DNA of 32,654 bases from Candidatus Acutalibacter stercorigallinarum (GCA_019112625.1 DXIW01000010.1:1-32654), one strand, 5' to 3'; numbered from the stretch's first letter, positions 1 through 8,651 are shown. The notes: generated from the sequence alone by a model not told the origin. Program-made: numbers and translations.

Positions 1-105
1 TTCACCGACGCCTCCCTGTACGGCGCGGCGGTGCTGCCGCTGAAACGTGTCTTCGACGGGGACTTGTGTTACGAACGATTTTTTGGGGAGACAGATGGAA
101 AATAG
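1..105 (+). CDS. 3' end of an unidentified protein (partial)
   Basis: The window opens inside a reading frame that runs in frame 1 to a TAG at 103-105, giving 34 C-terminal residues. The start lies outside the window. The segment contains DASLYGAAVL, which loosely recalls the small-residue-rich C-terminal helix of ASKHA/ROK sugar kinases, but this is too short to assign a family. A ribosome site for a following small ORF begins a few bases after the stop, so it may belong to an operon running toward the epimerase gene. Confidence 0.5.
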   Translation, partial: FTDASLYGAAVLPLKRVFDGDLCYERFFGETDGK

Positions 106-123
106 AACAAAGGAGGACACAGC

Positions 124-183
124 ATGATCGACCTGAAACACGATTTTAGCCGGTTGGGTCGGTCCTTCCAAGAGAACGACTGA
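124..183 (+). CDS. Possible 19-residue peptide or gene remnant
   Basis: An ATG at 124 sits 7 bases after a near-perfect ribosome site (AAAGGAGG, ending at 116). It opens 19 codons (MIDLKHDFSRLGRSFQEND) ending in TGA at 181-183. The strong ribosome site argues that translation starts here. The length suggests a short peptide, a leader, or the surviving start of a larger gene that has been truncated. No family is recognised. It lies between the end of the first gene and the aldose epimerase, 54 bases before the latter. Confidence 0.4.
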   Translation: MIDLKHDFSRLGRSFQEND

Positions 184-237
184 CCCTCCGGGTTTTGCCC
201 CAGCACTAAAAAATCACAAAAGAGAGGATGCTTGCCC

Positions 238-1107
238 ATGGACTACACCATCACCAACGGCACACTCACCGTCTCCGCGGAGACTTTGGGCGCCCAGCTC
301 AAGGAGATCCGGGGGGCCGGCGGCGCCCAGTACCTCTGGCCCGGCCAGGCGGACATCTGGGGGGACCGGGCCCCGGTGCTCTTCCCCTATGTGGCCCGGC
401 TCACCGGCGGGGAGTACACCTACCGGGGGAACAGCTATTCCCTGCCCATCCACGGGTTTGCCTCCGGCGCGGAATTCGCCTGTGAAAAAACAGAGGACCA
501 GCTGCGCTTCACCCTTTGCGACACCCCGGAGACCCGGGCCTGCTACCCCTTCCCCTTCCGCTTCACCGTGGCCTACCGCCTGGCGGGGAACACCCTCACC
601 CAGGAGTACACCGTGGAGAACACCGGCGAGGAGACCATGTGGTTCGGCCTGGGGGCCCATCCCGGCTTCCGGGTGCCCCTGGAGGAGGGCCTGGACTTCA
701 CCGACTACTGCCTGGAATTCGCCCCGGATGTCTCCCCCGTGCGCATCGGCTTTACCCCCCAGTGCTTTTTAAGCGGGGAGGACACCCCCTACCCCCTGGA
801 AAACGGCAGGCTGCCCCTGCGCCACGACCTGTTCGACCAGGACGCCATCGTGCTGCGGGACTGCGGCAGCCAGGTGACCCTCCGGTCGGCGAAGGGCGAG
901 CGCGCCGTAAAGGCCGAGTTTGCCGGCATCCCCTTCCTGGGCATCTGGCACCAGCCGAACATGGCGGCCCCCTACGTGTGCATCGAGCCCTGGTGCTCCC
1001 TGCCTTCCCGCCAGGACGTGGTGGAGGACCTGGAGACCCAGCCCACCTTGCTGTCCCTCCCCGCCGGGGAGCGGTATGTGGCAAGCGTCCGCTTCACCTT
1101 CCAGTAA
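238..1107 (+). CDS. Aldose 1-epimerase family protein (LacX-like mutarotase)
   Basis: The predicted 289-residue cytosolic protein belongs to the galactose mutarotase/LacX-type family, which interconverts alpha and beta anomers of aldoses or sugar phosphates. The family's catalytic residues can be placed: His72 in HGFA, His141 in GAHPGF and the likely general base Glu250 in CIEPW. Length is typical. The ATG at 238 is preferred, with GAGAGG about 10 bases upstream. An in-frame TTG at 232 is closer to that site and less likely. Exact substrate cannot be read from sequence. It is followed at once by a hairpin terminator shared with the convergent ABC exporter genes. Confidence 0.88.
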   Translation: MDYTITNGTLTVSAETLGAQLKEIRGAGGAQYLWPGQADIWGDRAPVLFPYVARLTGGEYTYRGNSYSLPIHGFASGAEFACEKTEDQLRFTLCDTPETRACYPFPFRFTVAYRLAGNTLTQEYTVENTGEETMWFGLGAHPGFRVPLEEGLDFTDYCLEFAPDVSPVRIGFTPQCFLSGEDTPYPLENGRLPLRHDLFDQDAIVLRDCGSQVTLRSAKGERAVKAEFAGIPFLGIWHQPNMAAPYVCIEPWCSLPSRQDVVEDLETQPTLLSLPAGERYVASVRFTFQ

Positions 1108-1112
1108 ACCAA

Positions 1113-1148
1113 CAAAAAAGACCCTCCCATTTTTGGGAGGGCCTTTTT
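1113..1148. terminator. Bidirectional intrinsic terminator
   Basis: A 7-bp stem (CCCTCCC/GGGAGGG) with a short T-rich loop is flanked by an A-run on the left and a T-run on the right. It can therefore end the epimerase transcript on the plus strand and the ABC exporter transcript, whose stop is at 1159, on the minus strand. Confidence 0.85.
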
Positions 1149-1158
1149 CTGTCTGTGT

Positions 1159-3081
1159 TTATTCCAGCTCCAGGGCGCCGGTGTACAGCTGGTAGTAGGT
1201 GCCGTGCTGGGCGATGAGCTGGTCGTGGGTGCCCCGCTCGATGATCCTGCCGTGCTCCAGCACCATAATGGCGTCGGAGTTCTGCACGGTGGACAGCCGG
1301 TGGGCGATGACGAACACGGTGCGGCCGGTCATCAGGGCGTCCATGCCCTTCTGGACAATGGCCTCCGTGTGGGTGTCAATGGAGGAGGTAGCCTCGTCCA
1401 GGATCATCACCGGCGGGTCGGCCACCGCCGCCCGGGCGATGGACAGCAGCTGCCGCTGGCCCTGGGACAGGTTGGCGCCGTTGCCGGAGAGGGGCGTGTC
1501 GTAGCCCTGGGGCAGGCGGGTGATGAAGTCGTGGGCGCCGGCCAGCTTGGCGGCGGCCATGCACTCCTCGTCGGTGGCCTCCAGGCGGCCGTAGCGGATG
1601 TTGTCCATCACGGTGCCGGTGAACAGGTTGGTGTCCTGGAGCACCATGCCCAAGCTGCGCCGCAGGTCCGCCTTTTTGATCTTATTGATATTGATGCCGT
1701 CGTAGCGGATCTTGCCGTCGGCGATGTCGTAAAAGCGGTTGATCAGGTTGGTGATGGTGGTCTTGCCCGCGCCGGTAGAGCCCACGAAGGCGATCTTCTG
1801 GCCGGGCTTGGCGTACAGGCTGATGTTGTGCAGCACCAGCTTGTCCGGGTTGTAGCCGAAGTCCACGTCGTCTAAGACCACCCCGCCCTCCAGGCGGGTG
1901 TAGGTCACGGTGCCGTCCGCCTGGTGGGGATGCTTCCAGGCCCACAGGCCGGTGCGCTCTTTGCACTCGGTCAGGCTGCCGTCGGCGTTCTCTTTGGCGT
2001 TTACCAGGGTGACGTAGCCCTCGTCCTTCTCCGGCTTCTCATCGATGAGGTCGAAGATCCGCTGGGTGCCCGCCAGGCCCATAATCACCATGTTCAGCTG
2101 GTTGGACACCTGGCTGATGGAGCCGCAGAACTGCTTGGTCATGTTCAGGAAGGGCACCACGATGCTGATGCTGAAGGCCATGCCCGAAAGGCTCAGGTTG
2201 GGGGCGCCGGTCATCAGCAGGATGCCGCCCAGCACCGCCACGAACACGTACAGCACGTTGCCGATGTTGTTCAAAATGGGCATGAGCATGTTGGCGTAGA
2301 TGTTGGCCTGCTCGGCGTTGTGGAACAGGTCGTCGTTCACCCGGTCGAAGTCCTCCTTGGCGCCCTCCTCGTGGCAGAACACCTTGATGACCTTCTGGCC
2401 GTTCATCATCTCCTCCACCACGCTCTCGGTGTTGGCGATGGACTGCTGCATCCGCACAAAGTAGCGGGAGGACCGGCCGCCCACCACTTTTGTTACCATC
2501 ACCATGGCGAAAACCCCCAGCAGGATGAACAGGGTCATCCACACGCTGAAATAGAGCATGATGGAAAGCACGGTGATAATGGTCACCCCGGAGATGATGA
2601 AGTTGGGCAGAGACTGGGAGATCATCTGCCGCAGGGTGTCGATATCGTTGGTGTAGTAGCTCATCACGTCGCCGTGATTGTGGGTGTCGAAATACTTGAT
2701 GGGCAGGTCCTGCATGCCGTTGAACATCTTCTCCCGCATTTTGGCCAGGCTGCCCTGGGTGATGACGGCCATCAGCTGGCTAAAGGTAGCGCCGGCGATG
2801 AGGCTGAGCACATAGAGCACCACCAGGGTGGCTACCAGGCCCAGCAGGGGCCCGGACACCGCGGCCCAGTCGCCGGATTGCCAGGTCTGCTCCACCAGGG
2901 AGATGACCTTCTGCATGAACACCTGGGGGATGGAGCTGATGATGGCGTTGGCCAGAATACACACCAGCGCCACCGGCAGCAGCACGGGGTAAAAGCGGAA
3001 CAGCATCTTGATCAGCCGCAGCAAAACGTCCTTGCGGTGGCCCTTCGGCAGGGGGGCGCCCCCTTTTCTCGGCATTGGCAT
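1159..3081 (-). CDS. ABC exporter subunit with intact catalytic site (heterodimer half)
   Basis: The 640-residue protein is a half-size ABC exporter: a six-helix transmembrane domain (about residues 35-330), then a nucleotide-binding domain. Walker A GSTGAGKTT lies near 432, signature LSQGQ near 535, Walker B with catalytic Glu (MILDEATSS) near 557-566, and the switch His in IAHRLST. An insert of about 50 residues, with two Trp in the AWKHP region, joins the two domains. Its start overlaps the stop of the upstream partner by one base (TGATG), so the two are translationally coupled and probably form a TmrAB/BmrCD-type heterodimer. Such exporters move lipids, drugs or peptides out of the cell; the substrate here is unknown. 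Confidence 0.92.
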   Translation of the reverse strand: MPMPRKGGAPLPKGHRKDVLLRLIKMLFRFYPVLLPVALVCILANAIISSIPQVFMQKVISLVEQTWQSGDWAAVSGPLLGLVATLVVLYVLSLIAGATFSQLMAVITQGSLAKMREKMFNGMQDLPIKYFDTHNHGDVMSYYTNDIDTLRQMISQSLPNFIISGVTIITVLSIMLYFSVWMTLFILLGVFAMVMVTKVVGGRSSRYFVRMQQSIANTESVVEEMMNGQKVIKVFCHEEGAKEDFDRVNDDLFHNAEQANIYANMLMPILNNIGNVLYVFVAVLGGILLMTGAPNLSLSGMAFSISIVVPFLNMTKQFCGSISQVSNQLNMVIMGLAGTQRIFDLIDEKPEKDEGYVTLVNAKENADGSLTECKERTGLWAWKHPHQADGTVTYTRLEGGVVLDDVDFGYNPDKLVLHNISLYAKPGQKIAFVGSTGAGKTTITNLINRFYDIADGKIRYDGININKIKKADLRRSLGMVLQDTNLFTGTVMDNIRYGRLEATDEECMAAAKLAGAHDFITRLPQGYDTPLSGNGANLSQGQRQLLSIARAAVADPPVMILDEATSSIDTHTEAIVQKGMDALMTGRTVFVIAHRLSTVQNSDAIMVLEHGRIIERGTHDQLIAQHGTYYQLYTGALELE

Positions 3082-4844
3082 CAGGCTTTAGCCTCCTTTC
3101 CGTCGTCGCTCACACGGTTCTGCGAGGTGTAGATCTCCCGGTAGGTGGCGCTGGTCTCCATCAGCTCCTTGTGGGAGCCCAGGGCCTCGATGGCGCCGTT
3201 GTTCAGCAGGATGATCCGGTCGGCGTCCTGCACCGAGGCCACCCGCTGTGCGATGATGATCTTGGTGGTCTCGGGGATGAACTTCCGGAAGCCCTGGCGG
3301 ATGAGGGCGTCGGTGCGGGTGTCCACCGCGCTGGTAGAGTCGTCCAGAATCAGAATTTTCGGCTTTTTCAGCAGGGCCCGGGCGATGCATAGCCGCTGCT
3401 TCTGCCCGCCGGACACGTTGGTGCCGCCCTGCTCGATGTAGGTGTCGTACTTCTGGGGGAACTGCTGGATGAACTCGTCCGCCTGGGAGAGCTTACATGC
3501 CTCCTCCAGCTGCTCGTCGGTGGCGTTGGGGTTGCCCCAGCGCAGGTTCTCCTTGATGGTGCCGGAGAACAGCTCGTTCTTCTGCAGCACCACGGCCACC
3601 TGGTTGCGCAGGGTCTCCAGGTCGTAGTCCTTCACGTCCAGGCCGCCCACCTTCACCGTGCCCTCGGTGGCGTCGTACAGCCGGGGGATCAGCTGGATGA
3701 GGGTGGTCTTGGAAGAGCCCGTGCCGCCCAGAATGCCGATGACCTCCCCGCTCTTGATGTGCAGGTCGATGTCGGACAGAGCGTAGCGGCTGGCCTTTTT
3801 CGAATACTTGAAGCTCACGTGGTCAAAGTCGATAGAGCCGTCCTTTACCTCCATCACCGGGTGCTCCGGGTTCTGCAGGGTGCTCTCCTCCGAGAGGACC
3901 TCCACAATACGCTCGGCGCTCTCGGCGGACATGGTGACCATGACGAAGATCATGGAGAGCATCATCAGGCTCATCAGGATCTGGAAGCTGTAGGTGAGCA
4001 GGGAGCTCATCTGGCCCACATCCAGGTCCATGCCCTGGGAGGTGATGACCGTGTAGGAGCCGAAGGACATGACGAAAATCATCACCGCGTAGATGCAGAA
4101 CTGCATCAGGGGGTTGTTGATGGCCAGGATGCGCTCGGCCTTGGTAAAGTCCTTCTGCACGTCCTCGGCGGCGGCGTCGAACTTCTTCTTCTCATAGTCC
4201 TCCCGCACGTAGGCCTTTACCACCCGCATGCCCCGGATGTTCTCCTGGATGGAGGCGTTCAGGTTGTCGTACTTGCGGAACACCCGGCGGAACAGGGGCA
4301 TGGTCTTTTTGGTGACGAAGAACAGCCCGATGCCCAAAACCGGGATGGTGAACAGGAAGATGAAGGCCATCTTGCCCCCCATCATAAAGCCCATCACAAA
4401 GGAAAAGACCAGCATCAGGGGGCTGCGCACCGCGGTGCGGATGATCATCATGTAGGCCATCTGCACGTTGGTGATGTCCGTGGTCAGCCGGGTCACCAGG
4501 CTGGACACGGAGAATTTGTCGATGTTCTCGAAGGAGTACCCCTGGATCTTATAGAACATGTCCTTGCGCAGGTTGCGGGCAAAGCCGCAGCTGGCGGTGG
4601 AGCACGCCTTGCCCGCCAGGGCGCCGAAGGCCAGGGACAGGCCCGCCATCACGATGAGGATGGCGCCGTAGCGCAGCAGGGTGGGCATGTCGATGCCCAT
4701 CTGGATCTCGTTGACCAGGTTGGCGATGATGAACGGGATGATACATTCCATGACGACCTCGCCCGTTACGAGGACGGGGGCCAGGAGCGAGGGCTTTTTA
4801 TATTCCCGTATGCTGCCGGCCAGGGTTTTCAGGATGTGGACCAT
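3081..4844 (-). CDS. ABC exporter subunit with degenerate catalytic site (heterodimer half)
   Basis: The 587-residue protein is the first gene of the exporter pair. It has an N-terminal transmembrane domain and a C-terminal ATPase with Walker A GGTGSSKTT (near 371-379) and signature VSGGQ (near 475). Walker B reads ILDDSTSA, so Asp replaces the catalytic Glu. The switch His is replaced by Gln (IIAQRVAS). This is the usual pattern of the non-hydrolysing half of heterodimeric exporters, whose partner (1159-3081) keeps both residues. The two seen together support an asymmetric heterodimer. The ATG at 4844 follows AAAGGTAGG. A MarR-type palindrome lies about 95-115 bases upstream of the start. 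Confidence 0.92.
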   Translation of the reverse strand: MVHILKTLAGSIREYKKPSLLAPVLVTGEVVMECIIPFIIANLVNEIQMGIDMPTLLRYGAILIVMAGLSLAFGALAGKACSTASCGFARNLRKDMFYKIQGYSFENIDKFSVSSLVTRLTTDITNVQMAYMMIIRTAVRSPLMLVFSFVMGFMMGGKMAFIFLFTIPVLGIGLFFVTKKTMPLFRRVFRKYDNLNASIQENIRGMRVVKAYVREDYEKKKFDAAAEDVQKDFTKAERILAINNPLMQFCIYAVMIFVMSFGSYTVITSQGMDLDVGQMSSLLTYSFQILMSLMMLSMIFVMVTMSAESAERIVEVLSEESTLQNPEHPVMEVKDGSIDFDHVSFKYSKKASRYALSDIDLHIKSGEVIGILGGTGSSKTTLIQLIPRLYDATEGTVKVGGLDVKDYDLETLRNQVAVVLQKNELFSGTIKENLRWGNPNATDEQLEEACKLSQADEFIQQFPQKYDTYIEQGGTNVSGGQKQRLCIARALLKKPKILILDDSTSAVDTRTDALIRQGFRKFIPETTKIIIAQRVASVQDADRIILLNNGAIEALGSHKELMETSATYREIYTSQNRVSDDGKEAKA

Positions 4845-4930
4845 AGAAAAACCTACCTTTCCAAAAGAATACCGCCTGGGGGCACAGGTCGCCCTGCCAG
4901 GGCCCGGCCCAGCTGGCCGGGGGTCCGCGA

Positions 4931-4960
4931 TACTATAATAATTAGGTCACGAACTAATTG
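4931..4960 (-). promoter_or_regulatory. Operator-like palindrome and -10 region upstream of the ABC exporter
   Basis: An imperfect 20-bp palindrome at 4940-4959 has arms AATTAG and CTAATT around a GTTCGTGAC-like centre, with 8 of 10 arm positions pairing. It overlaps -10-like hexamers (TATTAT and TATAGT on the minus strand). A convincing -35 was not found. The layout resembles MarR-family operators often found before Firmicutes exporter operons. No MarR gene is present in the window, so the regulator is inferred. Confidence 0.5.
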
Positions 4961-5077
4961 TACGGCAAAGTAAAATTTTTTGCAAGGGGGAGAAGGGGAA
5001 AAACTTGAAAAAAAACCCCTTTGTCCAAAGTCCCGCCAAACAGGAAGGAAACTTTTTGAGCGACATGCCCCCAGGCC

Positions 5078-5106
5078 TTGCGCAACGGTTTTCGGCGTGA
5101 TACAAT
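5078..5106 (+). promoter_or_regulatory. SigmaA-type promoter of the MATE gene
   Basis: TTGCGC at 5078-5083 and TACAAT at 5101-5106 are separated by exactly 17 bases. The likely start of transcription is about 40 bases before the MATE ATG, and the promoter diverges from the ABC exporter control region. Confidence 0.7.
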
Positions 5107-5152
5107 AAATAAATACGCGGCCCCTGGGCCGGGAAAGGCGTGAAAAAACCCC

Positions 5153-6544
5153 ATGGAAGACCGGCAGAAAACAGAATTATTCGAATCCATGGCCATCCCC
5201 CGGGCGGTGATGAAGCTAGCCGTCCCCACGGTGCTCAGCTCCCTGGTGATGGTGCTGTACAACCTGGCAGACACCTACTTTGTGGGCATGCTGAACAACG
5301 CGGTGGAGAATGCCGCCGTCACCCTGGCGGCCCCCCTGCTGCTGGCCTTCAACGCGGTGAACAACCTGTTCGGCGTGGGCTCCTCCAGCATGATGAGCCG
5401 GGCCCTGGGCAAAAAAGATCACGACACCGTGGCCCGCAGCTCCGCCTTCGGGTTTTACTGCTCGGTGATCGCGGGCCTGCTGTTCTCCCTGCTGTACACC
5501 ATCTTTCAGGAGCCCCTGCTCACCGTGCTGGGCGCCAACGAGGAGACCATGGCCGCCACCATGGGGTACGCCAAGTGGACGGTGACCTTCGGGGCGGTGC
5601 CCTCCATCCTCAACGTGGTCATGGCCTACCTGGTCCGGGCCGAGGGCTCGTCCATGCACGCCAGTGTGGGCACCATGTGCGGGTGCTTCCTCAATATCCT
5701 TTTGGACCCGGTGTTCATCCTGCCCTGGGGCCTGCACATGGGCGCCGAGGGCGCGGGCCTGGCCACCTTCCTCTCCAACTGTGTGGCCTGCGGCTACTTC
5801 TTCGTGCTGCTGTACGTCAAGCGGGGCCGCACCTACGTGTGCATCGACCCGAAGAAATTCGGCTTCCAGCGCCACATTGTCTGGGGCGTGTGCGCGGTGG
5901 GCATTCCCGCCTCCATCCAGAACCTCCTGAACGTCACGGGCATGAGCGTGCTCAACAACTTCACCGCCTCCTTCGGCTCCAACGCCGTGGCGGCCATGGG
6001 CATCGCCCAGAAGATCAACTCCGTCACCTTCCAGATCGCCCTGGGCGCCTCCCAGGGGGTCATGCCCCTCATCAGCTACAACTACGCCAGCGGCAACATC
6101 AAGCGGCTGAAGAAGGCCTTCTTCTTCACCGCCCGCATCGCCGTGGGCTTCCAGGTGTTCATGCTGCTGGTGTACTTCTTCGGGGCCGGCACCTGGGTCC
6201 GCCTGTTTATGAACAACGACGAGATTGTGGCCTACGGCGCCGCCTTCCTCCGGGGCTTCTGCCTGGCCCTGCCCTTCTTGGGCCTGGACTTCCTGGCGGT
6301 GGGCGTGTTCCAGGCCTGCGGTTTGGGGAAGAACGCCTTCGCCTTCGCCATCCTCCGTAAGGTGGTGCTGGAGATCCCCGCCCTGCTCCTCTTAAACGCC
6401 CTCTTCCCCCTCTACGGCCTGGCCTATGCCCAGCTCACCGCCGAGGTGATCCTGGCCGCCGCCGCCGTGGTGGTGCTCTACCGGCTGTTCCGCCACCTGG
6501 AGCAGCGGTACCAGCGGAAGGAGCCCTCCCCCGCAGAAGAATAA
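5153..6544 (+). CDS. MATE family efflux transporter (MepA/NorM-like)
   Basis: The 463-residue protein has the multidrug and toxic compound extrusion fold, with about twelve hydrophobic segments in two six-helix halves. Characteristic stretches include the N-terminal MKLAVPTVLSSLVMVLYN followed by ADTYFVG, and a second-half counterpart around residues 240-280. Family members use Na+ or H+ gradients to expel cationic drugs and other compounds. Length matches the family norm. The ATG at 5153 has only a weak ribosome site (GGGAAAGG, spaced long). It lies divergent to the ABC exporter, so two unrelated export systems share one intergenic region. Confidence 0.9.
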   Translation: MEDRQKTELFESMAIPRAVMKLAVPTVLSSLVMVLYNLADTYFVGMLNNAVENAAVTLAAPLLLAFNAVNNLFGVGSSSMMSRALGKKDHDTVARSSAFGFYCSVIAGLLFSLLYTIFQEPLLTVLGANEETMAATMGYAKWTVTFGAVPSILNVVMAYLVRAEGSSMHASVGTMCGCFLNILLDPVFILPWGLHMGAEGAGLATFLSNCVACGYFFVLLYVKRGRTYVCIDPKKFGFQRHIVWGVCAVGIPASIQNLLNVTGMSVLNNFTASFGSNAVAAMGIAQKINSVTFQIALGASQGVMPLISYNYASGNIKRLKKAFFFTARIAVGFQVFMLLVYFFGAGTWVRLFMNNDEIVAYGAAFLRGFCLALPFLGLDFLAVGVFQACGLGKNAFAFAILRKVVLEIPALLLLNALFPLYGLAYAQLTAEVILAAAAVVVLYRLFRHLEQRYQRKEPSPAEE

Positions 6545-6548
6545 ACCA

Positions 6549-6578
6549 GGGCGGCGCTGCGACGCGCCGCCCTTTCCG
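6549..6578 (+). terminator. Intrinsic terminator after the MATE gene
   Basis: A GC-rich hairpin (GGGCGGCG paired with CGCCGCCC, loop of about six to eight bases) begins five bases after the MATE stop and ends in a short T-run. Confidence 0.7.
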
Positions 6579-7054
6579 ATTATATATAGTATGGGATGGG
6601 CCGCCTTTTCCCGGGCCCCGCGAAAAAAATTTTTCCGCCCCCTGGTGCATGAACATGCAAAAACCTAGAACATGTGTTCCTTTACACCTGCCTGAAAAGG
6701 CCCCCGCCTTGTCACCGGTTTGTTACCAAAGGGGAAAAATCCAGGAAATTCCCCCTTTTCCCGACAGGATTTTCTGTATAGATTTTAAGGGATTATGCAA
6801 ACCTCCCGAGTAAAACCCAGGAAATCTCACACGATAGGCAGGAGGTAATGAATAAACATTCGTAAAAAATCCATTTTTCCGATTGGTTACAGCGTTGTAA
6901 TCAGCCGTTTTGATACATTTTGCACAGCACCCGGTTTCCATAATTTGAGAAACTCCCCGGAACAGGCGACAGAAAACGGAGTTTTTTGGGGTTATGTCAA
7001 GGAATGAGATATTCAGAATTGGCAAATCCGCACAAATGAAACCCGGGAAATTTT
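6579..7054. other. AT-richer intergenic region without a convincing gene
   Basis: About 475 bases hold no gene that I can support. A minus-strand open frame of about 110 codons lacks a ribosome site and family resemblance. Two dyads sit close together at 6646-6659 and 6667-6680. An AGGAGGT-like sequence near 6840 is followed by only five codons and a stop. The 3' part leads into the promoter of the G5/3D gene. Confidence 0.6.
6667..6680. promoter_or_regulatory. LexA (SOS) box-like site
   Basis: The 14-mer AGAACATGTGTTCC matches the Gram-positive LexA/DinR consensus CGAACRNRYGTTYC at every position but the first. It contains the core GAAC-N4-GTTC. No promoter hexamers or SOS gene stand next to it, so it may be fortuitous. 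A perfect dyad (TGCATG-AA-CATGCA) lies just upstream at 6646-6659. Confidence 0.35.
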
Positions 7055-7083
7055 TTGACATCCCGTCACATTTCTACTATACT
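7055..7083 (+). promoter_or_regulatory. Strong sigmaA promoter of the G5/3D wall protein
   Basis: A consensus TTGACA at 7055-7060 and TATACT at 7078-7083 are 17 bases apart. Transcription would start near 7090, leaving a leader of only about 35 bases and so no room for a riboswitch. Confidence 0.85.
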
Positions 7084-7125
7084 ACCACGTGAACCGCTGG
7101 GAAAGCGGCGAAAGGAGCATTTTGT

Positions 7126-8556
7126 ATGCGTGGTAGACACAGTAGAAAGGCGCCGAAATTCCGGGTCGCCCGGGGCCTGATGGCCGGCGCGCTGATCCTG
7201 GCTCTCAGTATCTGCTCCGTCGTCACCGTGACGGCCAACACCGTTACCGCCAACGTGGTGGACGGGGAGCAGTCCTATACCTTCCACATGGACACCATCG
7301 ACCTGGACCAGATCCTGGACCACGCCGTGAGCTTGGGCCTGGAGCCCCTGGGCCCCCTGGACGTGGCCGAGCGGGTGGAGAACACCACCACCGTCAACGT
7401 TCGCCGGGGCGTGTCCCTCACCGTGACCGAGGCGGGCAAGTCCAGCAGCCTGGTGGCCTATGTGGGCGACACCGTGGAGAAAGCCCTGGAGGACAACAAC
7501 ATCCTCTTAAAGGCGGAGGACGAGGTGACCCCCAGCCGGGAGACCCTGCTGGAGGAGGACACCGCCATCCAGATCCGCCGGGCCTGCCAGGTCTCCGTCA
7601 CCGCCGACGGCAAGACCCAGAAGCTCTCCCTGGTGGGGGCCACCGTGGCCCAGGCCCTGGAGAAGGCCGGCGTCACCCTGGGGGAGAAGGACTCCGTCAA
7701 CTACGAGGCCGACCAGCCTGTATTCGATAAGATGAACATCCGGGTCTCCCGGGTGATGAAGATCACCGTCACCGCCGATGGCGAGACCAAGGAGTACGAT
7801 GTGGCCGCCGGCACCGTGGAGGCCGCCCTGAAGAAGTGCGGTGTAAAGCTGGGCGAGGAGGACCGCCTGAACGTGGCCCCCACCGCCAAGCTCACCGACG
7901 GCATGGCGATCACCGTCCAGCGGGTGACAACCGAAGAGGTCACCGAGACCGAGACCGTGCCCTACGACACCGAGTACGAGTACAGCGATGAGCTGTACGA
8001 GGACCAGACCGAGACCCGCACCCCCGGCGTGGAGGGGGAGAAGGAAGTCACCTATAAAGTGACTTACGTGGACGGGGAAGAGGAGAGCCGGGAGGCCGTC
8101 TCCGAGAAGGTGACCAAGGAGCCCACCGCCGAAGTGGTGGTCCAGGGCACCAAGGAGTATGAGACCTACGAGCCCGAGACCCCCGACACCACCGTCCCGG
8201 ATGGCAGCGGCACCGGGAACGCCGCGGGCACTTTCACCGACATGTACGGCAACCAGGTGGCCTACAGCTCCATGCTCAGCGGTACCTGCACCGCCTACTC
8301 CGTGCCCGGCGGCACCACCTCCCTGGGGTGGGACGCTGTCTACGGCGTCATCGCGGTGAACCCCAATATCATCCCCTACGGCACCAGAATGTACATCACC
8401 TCCCCCGACGGCAGCGTGGTGTACGGCTACGGCGTAGCCGGTGACACCGGCGGGGCCTGCATGGCCGGGGACATCATCGCGGACCTGTGCTACAACACCA
8501 TCGAGGAGTGCAGCCAGATCGGCCGCCGCACCATGAACATCTACATCCTGGCTTAA
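7126..8556 (+). CDS. YabE-like secreted cell-wall protein (DUF348-G5-3D)
   Basis: The 476-residue protein has a basic N-terminus and hydrophobic segment at about 19-38 (signal or anchor). Three DUF348-like repeats follow (about 40-265), then a G5 domain (about 267-343) and a C-terminal 3D domain (about 382-476). This order is that of YabE/resuscitation-factor-like proteins, whose 3D domain is related to lytic transglycosylases and cuts or remodels peptidoglycan outside the membrane. Two of the three family aspartates are placed: Asp440 in GDTGG and Asp453. The first is Asn412 (AVNPN), a variant I believe is common in gut Clostridia. The gene has its own promoter and terminator. ATG follows AAAGGAG. 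Confidence 0.88.
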   Translation: MRGRHSRKAPKFRVARGLMAGALILALSICSVVTVTANTVTANVVDGEQSYTFHMDTIDLDQILDHAVSLGLEPLGPLDVAERVENTTTVNVRRGVSLTVTEAGKSSSLVAYVGDTVEKALEDNNILLKAEDEVTPSRETLLEEDTAIQIRRACQVSVTADGKTQKLSLVGATVAQALEKAGVTLGEKDSVNYEADQPVFDKMNIRVSRVMKITVTADGETKEYDVAAGTVEAALKKCGVKLGEEDRLNVAPTAKLTDGMAITVQRVTTEEVTETETVPYDTEYEYSDELYEDQTETRTPGVEGEKEVTYKVTYVDGEEESREAVSEKVTKEPTAEVVVQGTKEYETYEPETPDTTVPDGSGTGNAAGTFTDMYGNQVAYSSMLSGTCTAYSVPGGTTSLGWDAVYGVIAVNPNIIPYGTRMYITSPDGSVVYGYGVAGDTGGACMAGDIIADLCYNTIEECSQIGRRTMNIYILA

Positions 8557-8570
8557 AACAACGGCACCCA

Positions 8571-8608
8571 GGCCCGGGGAGCGCAGCAGCGTTCCCCGGG
8601 CTTTTTAC
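8571..8608 (+). terminator. Intrinsic terminator after the G5/3D gene
   Basis: A long GC-rich stem (GCCCGGGGAGCG pairing with the following GCGTTCCCCGGGC) with a five-base loop is followed by five T residues. Confidence 0.9.
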
Positions 8609-8622
8609 TGCCCCCTTTTCTC

Positions 8623-8651
8623 TTGTAATTTTCCCCGGGAACCGCTATAAT
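8623..8651 (+). promoter_or_regulatory. SigmaA promoter of the small membrane protein gene
   Basis: TTGTAA at 8623-8628 and a perfect TATAAT at 8646-8651 are 17 bases apart. The upstream in-frame ATG at 8650 lies inside this -10 box, which rules it out as the translation start. Confidence 0.8.

Noticed and set aside
6723-7061. Minus-strand 112-codon frame in the gap before the G5/3D gene
   Set aside because: No ribosome site, no family resemblance, and it overlaps the promoter of the next gene.
7084-7125. c-di-AMP (ydaO-type) riboswitch before the G5/3D gene, as seen for some wall hydrolases
   Set aside because: The consensus promoter leaves a leader of only about 35 bases, far too short for that RNA.
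7126-8556. Loss of the first Asp of the 3D domain (AVNPN) as a sign of inactivity
   Set aside because: The other two aspartates are present and I believe Asn at this position is common in Clostridia homologues, so it was noted but not raised as a finding.
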